Assembly (NCBI RefSeq): GCF_014636775.1
Contig: NZ_BMEQ01000027.1
Coordinates: 1-44,604, forward strand
DNA: 44,604 bases
Reading direction: 5' to 3'
From: Kocuria dechangensis
GTDB lineage: Bacteria > Actinomycetota > Actinomycetes > Actinomycetales > Micrococcaceae
Shown: piece by piece, positions 31,403 through 39,092 of the stretch
How the letters are laid out: each line of letters starts with the position of its first letter
Position numbering within the stretch: the stretch's first letter is position 1
Program-made: the position numbers and the translations under genes
The notes under the pieces: model-generated
Told to the model about the DNA's origin: nothing
Seen by the model: the letters and a program-made list of their open reading frames with translations, nothing else
Databases searched by the model: none

Positions 31403-32779
31403 TCAGCCGGCGTGCGGGCGGGCGTTGACGGTGCGCGGTTCCAGGTACTCCTCCAAACCCCACCGGCCGCGCTCACGGCCCAGTCCGGAGCCCTTCCACC
31501 CGCCGAACGGGGCGTCCAGTTCCACGACGGTGTGCTGGTTGATCCACGCCGTGCCGACCTCCAGCTGGGAGGCCACCTCATGGGCGCGCTCCAGGTCCGG
31601 GGACCACACCGAGGCGCCCAGACCGAACTCCTGGGCGTTGAGCTCGGCCACGGTGGCGTCCAGGTCGTCGTAGGCCACAACCGGCAGTGCCGCACCGAAC
31701 TGCTCGCAGGCCACCAGTTCCGTGTGGTGCGGGGCGTCGGCGACGATGGTCGGCTCCAGGAAGTATCCCGGCAGGTCCGTCCCGTGCTCCCCACCGTGGG
31801 CGATGCGCCCGCCCTCGGCCACGGCGCGGGCCACGTAGTCCTTCACCAGCTGCTGCTGGCCGCTGGTGTGCATCGGGCCCATGGTGGTGCCTTCGGCCAC
31901 ACCGTGGCCGATCCGCAGCGCGGAGACCGCCTCCACGAGGGCCTCGGTCAGTGCGGCTGACTGGGCGCGCGGGACGTAGACCCGCTTGACGGCCATGCAC
32001 ACCTGCCCGGCGTTGCGGAAGGCCGATCCGGCGATCCGGGCGGCGGTGAACTCGAGGTCCGCATCGTCCAGCACGATCGCCGGGTCGTTGCCGCCCAGCT
32101 CCAGGGTCACCTTTTTCACGGTCGGTGCGGCCTGGGCCATGATGGCGGCCCCGATCTCGGTGGAACCGGTGAAGGAGATCTTTCGCACCCCCGGCATCTC
32201 GGACAGCGCCTTGGAGAGGACACCGCGGCCGGTGACGACCTGCAGCACGTGCTCGGGCAGGAACCGGTTGAGCACCTCGGCCAGGGCCCGGGTGGACATC
32301 GGGGTGGAGGGGGAGGGCTTGGCGATCACGGTGCACCCGGCCACCAGCGCCGGGGCCAGCTTCACCGCCAGCAGGGAGATCGGGAAGTTCCAGGGCGTGA
32401 TCGCACCCACCAGCCCGACCGGGGCGTACTGGACCTGGACGGAGCGGTCGCCGCGGGAGGGCAACGTCTCGACCAGATCCCACTCGAGGTCGGCGTAGTG
32501 ACGCAGCAACCCGGCCGCGACCGTGAACTCCTGGGTGGCCTCGGCCCAGACCTTGCCCTGCTCCAGCGACAGGATCCGGCCGAGGTCCTCGGCCTCGGCC
32601 AGCACCGCCTCGGAGGCCTGGCGCAGCGCCGTCCGGCGGGCTTCACGGTCTGCGGCCCAGGTGCGGGCGACCGTAGCGGCGGCGGTGATCGCCGCCTCGA
32701 CGTCCTCGGGCTGGTGCAGCGGCACCTCGCCGAGAGGGTCCAGCGTGGCCGGGTCGATGACTTCGTAGGTGGCAGGCAC
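31403..32779 (-). CDS. Aldehyde dehydrogenase (NAD(P)+)
   Basis: This 458-aa protein starts at GTG 32779 with AAGGAG upstream (MPATYEVIDPATLDPLGEVP). Cofactor site: ITPWNFPISLLAVKLAPALV and VIAKPSPSTP (Lys154). Rossmann: ISFTGSTEIGAAI. Catalytic Glu227 is in TLELGGNDPAIV and catalytic Cys261 is in RNAGQVCMAVKRVYV. C-terminal: FGGWKGSGLGRERGRWGLEE. It oxidises an aldehyde to the acid in the cytoplasm. Together with the divergent alcohol-dehydrogenase-type SDR it would take an alcohol to an acid, the usual way to prepare aryl alcohols (anisyl, vanillyl, coniferyl types) for ring metabolism. Its 3' end lies in the 358-bp duplication. Confidence 0.93.
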   Translation of the reverse strand: MPATYEVIDPATLDPLGEVPLHQPEDVEAAITAAATVARTWAADREARRTALRQASEAVLAEAEDLGRILSLEQGKVWAEATQEFTVAAGLLRHYADLEWDLVETLPSRGDRSVQVQYAPVGLVGAITPWNFPISLLAVKLAPALVAGCTVIAKPSPSTPMSTRALAEVLNRFLPEHVLQVVTGRGVLSKALSEMPGVRKISFTGSTEIGAAIMAQAAPTVKKVTLELGGNDPAIVLDDADLEFTAARIAGSAFRNAGQVCMAVKRVYVPRAQSAALTEALVEAVSALRIGHGVAEGTTMGPMHTSGQQQLVKDYVARAVAEGGRIAHGGEHGTDLPGYFLEPTIVADAPHHTELVACEQFGAALPVVAYDDLDATVAELNAQEFGLGASVWSPDLERAHEVASQLEVGTAWINQHTVVELDAPFGGWKGSGLGRERGRWGLEEYLEPRTVNARPHAG

Positions 32780-32812
32780 CGGATCTCCTTCTCACTCATG
32801 TTCTGGAAGTGC

Positions 32813-32826
32813 CCACCGGTCGGTGG
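32813..32826. promoter_or_regulatory. Palindrome in aldehyde dehydrogenase leader
   Basis: CCACCG and CGGTGG pair around GT, 34 bases upstream of the GTG start, so it would lie in the mRNA leader or near the promoter. It could be a leader hairpin or a second operator. Confidence 0.3.
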
Positions 32827-32881
32827 ACGGACTTCCCCTGTTTCTAGCTTCGAGCTCCCCTGTGACCGGACACACGCCATC

Positions 32882-32896
32882 TTCCACCCAGTGAAA
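32882..32896. promoter_or_regulatory. IclR operator candidate, site 3
   Basis: TTCCACCCAGTGAAA differs from site 1 (TTCCACCCAGTGGAA) only near its end. It lies between the divergent aldehyde dehydrogenase (start 32779) and SDR (start 33010) genes, 103 and 114 bases from their starts, so one bound regulator could control both. Confidence 0.65.
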
Positions 32897-33009
32897 AGAA
32901 GAGATGAACCGGGAGTGCGCCAGAGCACATAGTGGGGTGGAACCAGCCGAACCGCACGCGACGGATCCCTCGAGCGTGCGGGGGCAACTCTTCTGGAAGG
33001 ACCACGTCC

Positions 33010-33798
33010 ATGACCCTCCACGGGCAGACTTTCGTCGTCACCGGCGCCGCTTCCGGTATCGGTGCCGCCACCGCAGCTCTTCTGCGCGATGCCGGTGCGG
33101 AGGTGATCGGTGTGGACCGCAACACGGCCGCGGACTTCCCCGGGGCCTTCGTCCAGGCGGACCTTTCCACGGCCGAGGGGGTGGCCGCGGCCGCCGGGCA
33201 GATCCCGGAGGGCATCACCGGGTTGCTCAACATCGCCGGTGTTCCCGGCACCGCCCCGTGGCGCCTGGTGCTGTCCGTCAACGTCTTCGGGGTCCGTGAT
33301 CTGACCCGGGCCCTGCTGCCCAAGCTCGTCCAGGGCGGCGTGGTCGTCAACCTGGCCTCAAACGTGGCCAACGGCTGGGCCGAGCGCCGCGAGCAGATTA
33401 TTGCATTCACCACCGCCGCGGACCGGGAGGCGGCCCTCGAGGCGGCCGGGGCGGATCCGGAGGTCACCGGCAGCTCATACCGGTTCTCCAAGGAGTGCGT
33501 CCGCTGGCTGAGCCTGGAGGCCGCCGCCTCCTCCCTCGGGAAGGTGCGCGTGGTCTCGGTCAGTCCCGGCCCGGTCCAGACGCCGATCCTGGAGGACTTC
33601 AAGAAGGACCACGGCCGCGACAAGGTCGAGGGTGCTGTGGCCCTGCTGGGCCGTGCCGGGCAGCCGGGCGACATCGCGCGCACCATCGGCTTCCTGGTCA
33701 GCCCGGAGGCCGCCTGGATCAACGGCACCGACGTCTGCGTCGACGGCGGCCTGAGCGCCCACCGTGCGGTGTCCGCCGCCCTGTCCGTGACCGCCTGA
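33010..33798 (+). CDS. Short-chain dehydrogenase, coniferyl-alcohol dehydrogenase-like
   Basis: This 262-aa protein starts at ATG 33010 after GGAAGGA. The NAD loop TGAASGIG is at residues 11-18, Ser117 is in VVNLASNVANGWAERREQI, and the Tyr157/Lys161 pair is in SSYRFSKECVRWLSLEAA. The NGWxERxEQ insertion and the long helical insert before YxxSK are traits of the coniferyl-alcohol dehydrogenase/3-alpha-hydroxysteroid dehydrogenase group. It probably oxidises an aryl or terpenoid alcohol to its aldehyde, the substrate for the divergent aldehyde dehydrogenase. It is first in an operon with the reductase (11 bases) and P450 (26 bases). Confidence 0.9.
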   Translation: MTLHGQTFVVTGAASGIGAATAALLRDAGAEVIGVDRNTAADFPGAFVQADLSTAEGVAAAAGQIPEGITGLLNIAGVPGTAPWRLVLSVNVFGVRDLTRALLPKLVQGGVVVNLASNVANGWAERREQIIAFTTAADREAALEAAGADPEVTGSSYRFSKECVRWLSLEAAASSLGKVRVVSVSPGPVQTPILEDFKKDHGRDKVEGAVALLGRAGQPGDIARTIGFLVSPEAAWINGTDVCVDGGLSAHRAVSAALSVTA

Positions 33799-33809
33799 GT
33801 GGAGGGACC

Positions 33810-34820
33810 ATGACCACCGTGAACACCGATGCCGCCCCCGTCATCGGAGGGCAGTCCCCGGACCGCTACCGGCACGAGGTCGAAGAAGTCCTCGTCGAGA
33901 AGCTCGAGACCGTGGCCGAGGGCGTCCGCCGGGTGACGCTGCGCCTGCCCGACGGTTCCGAGTTCCCGCAGTGGGAGCCGGGCTCGCACATCGATCTGAT
34001 CCTGCCCCACCACATGCGCCAGTACTCCCTGTGCTCGCCGCTGGCCGACCGCAGCCGGCTCCAAGTGTCGGTGCTGCGCACCCGGGACTCCCGCGGCGGA
34101 TCCGCCTACGTGCACGAGAGCCTGGCCGAGGGCGACACCGTCCACATCAACGGCCCCCGCAACAACTTCCCCTTCGTCGATTCCCGGAAGTACCTGTTCG
34201 TGGCCGGCGGCATCGGCATCACCCCGATCCTGCCCATGATCGAGGCCGCCGAAGCCGCCGGCCGGGAGTGGCGGCTGGCCTACGGCGGGCGAAGCCGCGC
34301 GTCGATGGCCTTCGCCGACGAGCTCGTGGCCGCCTACGGGGACCGCGTGCTGCTCTACCCGGAGGACGAGGTCGGGCGGATCGACCTGGAGGGGTTGCTG
34401 GCCCTGCCCCGGGCGAAGATGCTGGTCTACGCGTGCGGGCCCGAGCCGTTGCTGCGCGTGATCGAGGACTACTGCATGGGCTGGCCCCCCGGGGCCCTGC
34501 ACCTGGAGCGCTTCGTCGCGGCCAACCTCGACGCCGGGGCCAGCACCGAGCCCTTCGAGGTGGAACTGACCGACACGGGCACAACCGTCACTGTGCCCCC
34601 CGACCGCACCATCCTGGAGGTGGTGGAGGAACACGGGGTGCGTGTGCTCTCCTCCTGCCGCGCCGGGGTGTGCGGCACCTGCGAGACCCGTGTGGTGGAA
34701 GGGGAGATCGAGCACAGGGACGCCATCCTCAACGAGGAGGAGAAGCATCTGGGGGACTCCATGATGATCTGCGTCTCCCGCGCCGCGGCCGGATGCCGCA
34801 AGCTCACCCTGGACCTCTGA
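33810..34820 (+). CDS. VanB-like oxidoreductase (flavin, NAD, C-terminal [2Fe-2S])
   Basis: This 336-aa protein starts at ATG 33810. The flavin-binding barrel has RQYSLC at 70-75. The NAD domain has FVAGGIGITPILPMIEAAE from about 130 and YACGPEPLL at 207-215. The plant-type ferredoxin domain (about 247-336) has Cys283, 288 and 291 in SCRAGVCGTCETRVVEG and Cys321 in MMICVSRA as cluster ligands. This order is that of phthalate dioxygenase reductase/VanB. Such reductases normally serve Rieske oxygenases, but here the next gene is a P450, so it is the probable electron donor for that P450, like the fused reductase of CYP116-type P450s but as a separate protein. Confidence 0.92.
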   Translation: MTTVNTDAAPVIGGQSPDRYRHEVEEVLVEKLETVAEGVRRVTLRLPDGSEFPQWEPGSHIDLILPHHMRQYSLCSPLADRSRLQVSVLRTRDSRGGSAYVHESLAEGDTVHINGPRNNFPFVDSRKYLFVAGGIGITPILPMIEAAEAAGREWRLAYGGRSRASMAFADELVAAYGDRVLLYPEDEVGRIDLEGLLALPRAKMLVYACGPEPLLRVIEDYCMGWPPGALHLERFVAANLDAGASTEPFEVELTDTGTTVTVPPDRTILEVVEEHGVRVLSSCRAGVCGTCETRVVEGEIEHRDAILNEEEKHLGDSMMICVSRAAAGCRKLTLDL

Positions 34821-34846
34821 CCCACCGACCCACCACAGGAGCCACC

Positions 34847-36064
34847 ATGACTGTCACCGCCACCAGGCACGAAGCCCTGTCCCTGCCCGATGACCCTTTC
34901 TCCGTCGAGAACATCTCCAACCCCTACCCGTTGCACGAGAAGCTGCGGGAGGCCGGGCCGGTGGTGTGGCTGGAGAAGTACGGCTGCTACGCCGTGACCC
35001 GCTACGAGTGGGTCTATGAGATCCTCACCGACTTCGAGTCCTACTGCTCCAGCGGGGGCCTGGGGCCCAAGGACATCCGCAAGGAACCCGAGTGGCGCCC
35101 GCCCTCGATCCTGGAGTCCGACCCGCCCACACACACCGTGATGCGCCGGGGCCTGGCCGGGGTCATCTCCCCGTCCACCATGCGCCGGCTGCGGGAACAG
35201 TTCACCCCCTTCGCCGAAGAGCTGGCCGAGCGGGTGGTGGCCCAGGGTGACGTCGACGGGATCAAGGACATCGCCGAGCCCTACCCCCTGAAGGTGTTCC
35301 CCGACGCGGTGGGTCTGCGCCCGGGAGGCCGGGAGAACCTGCTGCCCTACGGTGCGATGGCCTTCAACGCCTTCGGCGCGGACAACGAGATCCGGGCCGA
35401 GGCCTTCACCGAGGGCGAGAAGGTCGCCGCCTGGATCATGGACAGCTGCGCCCGGGAGAATCTGTCGATCACCGGTCTGGGCGCCGACATCTGGAAAGTC
35501 GCCGAGGAAGGCCGCATCGCCCCGGAGCAGGCCACCCTGCTGGTGCGTGCCCTGCTCTCCGCGGGGGTGGACACAACGATCTTCGGCATCGGGAACACGC
35601 TCTACAGCCTTGCTCGGCACCCCGAGCAGTGGGAGAAGCTCAAGGCCAACCCGAAGCTGGCCAAGTTCGCCGTCGACGAAGCATTGCGCGTCGAGTCCCC
35701 GTTCCAGATGTTCCACCGCACCTCCACGATCGACACCGAGATCGGCGGTGTCCGGATCCCCGCGGACTCGAAGATCTTGCTCTTCATGGGCGCAGCCAAC
35801 CGCGACCCCCGCAAATGGGGCGAGAAGGCCGACGTCTTCGACCTCGACCGCAGCGCCTCCGGCCACGTGGCCTTCGGCATGGGCCTGCACCAGTGCGTGG
35901 GTCAGCCCATCGCCCGGATCGAGATCGAACTCGTCCTGCAGGCCCTGGCCAAGCGCGTGGACCGGATCCAACTCACCGGTGAGCCCTCTCCGTGGATCCA
36001 CAACGTGCTGCGCGGCTTCGCCCGCATGCCCCTGCGCCTGACTCCACTGGCCCGAACGACCTGA
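34847..36064 (+). CDS. Cytochrome P450, CYP199-like
   Basis: This 405-aa soluble P450 starts at ATG 34847 after AGGAG. The I-helix is LLSAGVDTTIFGIG (oxygen-binding AGVDTT at 239-244), the K-helix ExxR is at 278-281 (EALRVESP), and the heme loop FGMGLHQCVG at 343-352 has Cys350 as thiolate ligand. Blocks RPPSILESDPPTHTVMRRGL, AEPYPLKVFPDAVGL with GRENLLPYGAMAFNAFG, and LLFMGAANRDPRKWG match the CYP199A group, which demethylates or hydroxylates para-substituted benzoates. The B-C region reads CSSGGLGPKD, where CYP199A2/A4 carry an Arg that helps hold the substrate carboxylate (recalled, not aligned), so the substrate may differ. Last gene of the SDR-reductase-P450 operon. Confidence 0.92.
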   Translation: MTVTATRHEALSLPDDPFSVENISNPYPLHEKLREAGPVVWLEKYGCYAVTRYEWVYEILTDFESYCSSGGLGPKDIRKEPEWRPPSILESDPPTHTVMRRGLAGVISPSTMRRLREQFTPFAEELAERVVAQGDVDGIKDIAEPYPLKVFPDAVGLRPGGRENLLPYGAMAFNAFGADNEIRAEAFTEGEKVAAWIMDSCARENLSITGLGADIWKVAEEGRIAPEQATLLVRALLSAGVDTTIFGIGNTLYSLARHPEQWEKLKANPKLAKFAVDEALRVESPFQMFHRTSTIDTEIGGVRIPADSKILLFMGAANRDPRKWGEKADVFDLDRSASGHVAFGMGLHQCVGQPIARIEIELVLQALAKRVDRIQLTGEPSPWIHNVLRGFARMPLRLTPLARTT

Positions 36065-36145
36065 TGTCCCGGAGCGTTTCCCCGCCCCCCGGCGGCGGAC
36101 GTCGCGTGCATCGAAGCGCCCCATGAGCAGCTACAGAGGTATCCC

Positions 36146-36532
36146 ATGGAAGAGTCCATGTCCGCACAGGAGCGCAGCCGGTTCTCCACCCGGGTGCTGG
36201 GCGGGGGCACCGAACCCGATCCCCGCTTCACCCTGGCCAACGAGCGCACGTTCCTGGCGTGGATCCGCACCTCCCTGGCGTTCTTGGCCGGCGGCATCGC
36301 GGTGGAGGCCTTCACCGAGGACCTCTTCCCCGCACCCGTGCGCACCGTCCTGGCCGTGGTCCTGCTCCTGCTGGGGGTGCTCATCAGCGCCGGCGCCGCC
36401 TGGCGCTGGGTGGGCGTGGAACGTGCCCTGCGGCGCAAGGCACCGCTGCCGCTGCCGCTGATCACCCCTCTGCTGGGCATCGGCGGGGCCGTCGCCTCCG
36501 GGGCCCTGACCGTGTTCGTCCTGCAGAACTGA
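36146..36532 (+). CDS. DUF202 (YidH-like) membrane protein 1
   Basis: This 128-aa protein starts at ATG 36146 with GAGGT just upstream; ATG 36158 is possible. It has an N-terminal DPRFTLANERTFLAWIRTSL signature (the DUF202 hallmark xxLAxERTxLAWxRT) and three transmembrane helices. It is inserted in the inner membrane. Function unknown. It is followed 13 bases later by a second DUF202 gene, the usual paired arrangement. Confidence 0.88.
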   Translation: MEESMSAQERSRFSTRVLGGGTEPDPRFTLANERTFLAWIRTSLAFLAGGIAVEAFTEDLFPAPVRTVLAVVLLLLGVLISAGAAWRWVGVERALRRKAPLPLPLITPLLGIGGAVASGALTVFVLQN

Positions 36533-36545
36533 GAGGGATTGGTCC

Positions 36546-36908
36546 ATGAGCGGCTCCTCCCAAGACCTCCGTACGACGTTGCCGCCCCCTCCGCCGCACA
36601 ATGACCCCGGCCTGCAGCCCGAACGCACCACCCTGGCCTGGGGCCGCACGATCCTCGCCTTCATCACCGCCGCCGCCATCTGCCTGCGCTGGGTCTCCCA
36701 CCACGGGGTGTTCGTCCTGGCGCTCTTCGCCCTCGCCGTCATCACCGGCACGGCGATCTACCTGACCCAGCGCGCCCGCTACGCCCGCAGCTCCTCCGGG
36801 ATCGCCACCGAACGGATCGCCGCCGACGTCCTCGGAGTGCTCGGACTGTCCTTGGCCACAGTGGTCCTGGGGACGTTGGGAATCTACACAGTGCTCGTGC
36901 TCTCCTGA
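36546..36908 (+). CDS. DUF202 membrane protein 2
   Basis: This 120-aa protein starts at ATG 36546 with GAGAGGGA upstream. A proline-rich lead is followed by GLQPERTTLAWGRTILAFIT (DUF202 hallmark), then two more helices to VLGTLGIYTVLVLS. It is shorter and divergent from protein 1, so the two probably form a heteromeric membrane complex. Function unknown. Confidence 0.87.
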   Translation: MSGSSQDLRTTLPPPPPHNDPGLQPERTTLAWGRTILAFITAAAICLRWVSHHGVFVLALFALAVITGTAIYLTQRARYARSSSGIATERIAADVLGVLGLSLATVVLGTLGIYTVLVLS

Positions 36909-36945
36909 TCGCACCGGTCAGGCACGACGCAGACCGGCCGACGAC

Positions 36946-37326
36946 TCAGAGACTCGGCACGGACAGGTCGCGGATGCGGCGGTAGAAGATGGCTCTCGAC
37001 ATGCCCAGGTCACGGGCCACCTGGGTGGCCGGCTCCTCCGCCTTGATGAGCCGCAGCGCGTTGCGGATCTGGAAGTCGGTGAAGGTCGGACGCCGCCCAC
37101 CGAGGTCCTTGCCGGCCGCTCGGCGTTTGGCCACCGAGTCAGTAATGCGTTCCCGCTTGATCTCCAGCTCCATCTGGGCCAGGGCAGCCATCACGGTGAA
37201 GACCCTCGACCCCATCAGGGTATGGATGTCCACGTCTCCCCCCTGAGGTTCAGCACCCGCAACGCGGCACCCCTGCCACGGATCTGCTCGGCGGAGGCCA
37301 GAAGGTTCTGCGCCGACCGGCCCAGT
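36946..37326 (-). pseudogene. Serine recombinase fragment with frameshift (relic 6)
   Basis: The minus-strand frame from about 37326 reads LGRSAQNLLASAEQIRGRGA and LRVLNL. After a one-base shift at the C-run near 37239-37244 it continues VDIHTLMGSRVFTVMAALAQ, ELEIKRERITDSVAKRRAAG and the helix-turn-helix PATQVARDLGMSRAIFYRRI, ending RDLSVPSL. The first part of the catalytic domain with the nucleophilic Ser is missing. Confidence 0.82.
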
Positions 37327-37398
37327 GGTCTACGTCCTGCTGCGGCGTCGACTCCTGAGGCTCGTCAGCCGCTAACCAGCCTCGTCCCACCCCATGGT

Positions 37399-38975
37399 GG
37401 GCTTAGCTTGTTACTTAACCTGTGGGGGTCATTCCGACGGGTTGCACGGTCGCTTTGATGCGGTTGCGGCGTCCCTTCGGGCGTCCTGGTCCGGGACGAG
37501 CGTGTTTCGGCTCTCTGGCGGGGCGGGCTGCTGTGGCGCAGATCCGGCGGTAGCCCGCCCGAACCCGCGATGGGGTCAGCGTGGCCGGGGAAAGCGGTCT
37601 TTGCCAGGGCAGGCGGTGGTCAGCGGCCAGTGGCCTGGCCAGGCGCAGCTGGGTGTGGGCGGCGATGACCAGCCAGGTCCACCGGTCGGCCGCTGCCGGG
37701 CCACGCAGCCGGGCCCTGGTCCAGCCCAGCGCCTGCTTCAGGAACTTCGAAGGTGTGCTCCAGGTCGAAGCGCCGGAGAAACATCGACCACCAGTGATCG
37801 ACTTCCGCCCCGTTGCCCGGGACGGGCTTCGACACCCACAGCCACACCGGCCTCGGGTCGCGGTTCCCCGGCAGATGCTCCACATGCAGACCCACGACGG
37901 TGCCCTCGATGATCGGCAGGGCCCCTGCGTGATCGGCCCATCCGCCCCGGGACTCGAGCTTGGGGTGCATCCGCTCGAACGCGATGGCTCGGGCATGCCC
38001 GTACCGGGCGGTGCCGTTGTCGGTGGCCGCCGCCGGAACCGGGTGCGTGGCCGGCTCGGCCAGCACCAGTCTCGCCCCGTGCCGGGGCCCTCGCCCCTTC
38101 GTCGGGCCTTGTCGTGCACCGGCCGGGGCGTAGAACACTCGGTCCGATCGGACCCTGCCGATCACCGTGACCGGCAGGTCCTGCAAGAGCCACCCCAGAC
38201 GGACCACCTCACTAGCCGGCGTCGAGGACGATCAGCGCCTCGGGGTCACCGGCCCGGTGGTGTCCGGCCCGGGTGAGGCCATCGATCACCGCCCGCAGCT
38301 GGGCCGCGGTGATCGCGGTGGCATCATCGCCCGGGCCGATCCGCTCGACATCCAGCAGCGCTGTCCACGACGATGCCCCGCTCTCCAGGGCGGCAACGAA
38401 GGAGTACGGCCAGCCCGGGATCATCTGCGCCTGCCCGCGGCCGCGGGCGTAGGTGTGGCAGAACGACCGCTCCGGGCTGGTGGCCGCATCAGGTCGCAAC
38501 CAGTTCGAGACGTCCACGGCCAGCACGATCCGCTCCCGCCCGTCCGGGCCCAGCACCTTCGGCAACGGTCCGGCACAAACCAGTGAGCGCAGCCGGCCGG
38601 TGTCGACCGCCCCGCAGTTGAGCCCGTCGTAGAGAGCCCCGTGACCGCGGTGGTGCTCGATCTCCAGGGAGAGCCGGGCCAGATCTGTCACCGGTGCACC
38701 GGCGCATCCGAGGGCGTCGGTGAGCTCGAACAGCGCATCCGCCCGTGCGTTCAGGCAGTCGTAGAAGCCGCGGCGAAAGCTCGACAACACGCTCAAAGAC
38801 CTATTGAAGGGCTCGACAGTGCCCGCGTCCTGGGACATACTCGCCTCGCGGCCTTGGGGTTGATTACCTGCGTCTCGACAACGCTGATGATCGCCTCAAG
38901 GCCGTTCCGCTGTCTACTGCCGCGACACTGACACGCCCTCCAGAGCTACCGCGGGTTAAACAACAAGCTAAGCCC
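37399..38975 (-). mobile_element. Insertion sequence with degenerate transposase (IS701-like, NF041680 type)
   Basis: Terminal inverted repeats of 22 bp lie at 37399-37420 and 38954-38975 and match at 20 of 22 positions (both start GGGCTTAGCTTGTT when read inward). Between them lies one transposase gene broken by frameshifts (listed next). No clear target-site duplication was seen. The right end cuts an open frame (38976-39092), so the element interrupts or trimmed an older gene. Confidence 0.78.
37415..38838 (-). pseudogene. Transposase with two frameshifts
   Basis: Three consecutive minus-strand frames join to one DDE-type transposase. Part 1 (38838-38212) starts MSQDAGTVEPFNRSLSVLSS, has RIVLAVDVSNWLRPDAATSP and stops early at LIVLDAG. 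Part 2 (about 38207-37755) has VRLGWLLQDLPVTVIGRVRS and DLEHTFEV. Part 3 (about 37750-37415) has LKQALGWTRARLRGPAAADR and WLVIAAHTQLRLARPLAADH, ending with a basic tail. In intact relatives LDAGYDxxRLxxLLxDLPV and HTFRxLKQTLGWTRPKLR run on without breaks, which places the shifts at about 38212 and 37745. The product is probably inactive. Confidence 0.82.
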
Positions 38976-39092
38976 CGAGGACCCGCAGATGATCCCGATG
39001 GCCGATTCCCAGCTGGGTCACAACGCCTCCGGAGAGGCCTTCTTCACCGACGGTCGTGCCGCTGTCATCGTCCTGGAGGCAACGGCCCGCTG
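38976..39092 (+). pseudogene. 3' remnant of a gene cut by the IS
   Basis: The frame reads EDPQMIPMADSQLGHNASGE and AFFTDGRAAVIVLEATAR, then stops at TGA 39090-39092. It looks like the natural end of a protein, but its front lies beyond the IS end and is gone. Family not recognised. It overlaps the end of the convergent DMT gene by 28 bases. Confidence 0.4.

Larger units (their letters stand above)
30936..31651. repeat. 358-bp tandem duplication
   Basis: Unit 1 (30936-31293) and unit 2 (31294-31651) are direct copies with drift. Each holds, in order, the last 11 codons of the MFS gene (GAAGCAGCGCCTCCGGCTGG...GCCTGA), a terminator hairpin, the spacer with GCCGACGTCAGCCGGCG, and the 3' part of the aldehyde dehydrogenase gene on the minus strand. 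The working MFS end is in unit 1 and the working dehydrogenase end is in unit 2. The pieces between are dead copies. Confidence 0.88.

Noticed and set aside
29542-31794. A 750-codon minus-strand open frame
   Set aside because: It is antisense to the MFS gene and runs through the duplicated terminators; its composition is low-complexity.
32844-34748. A 634-codon minus-strand open frame
   Set aside because: It is antisense to the SDR and reductase genes, which have complete active-site motifs. No domain is seen in the minus frame.
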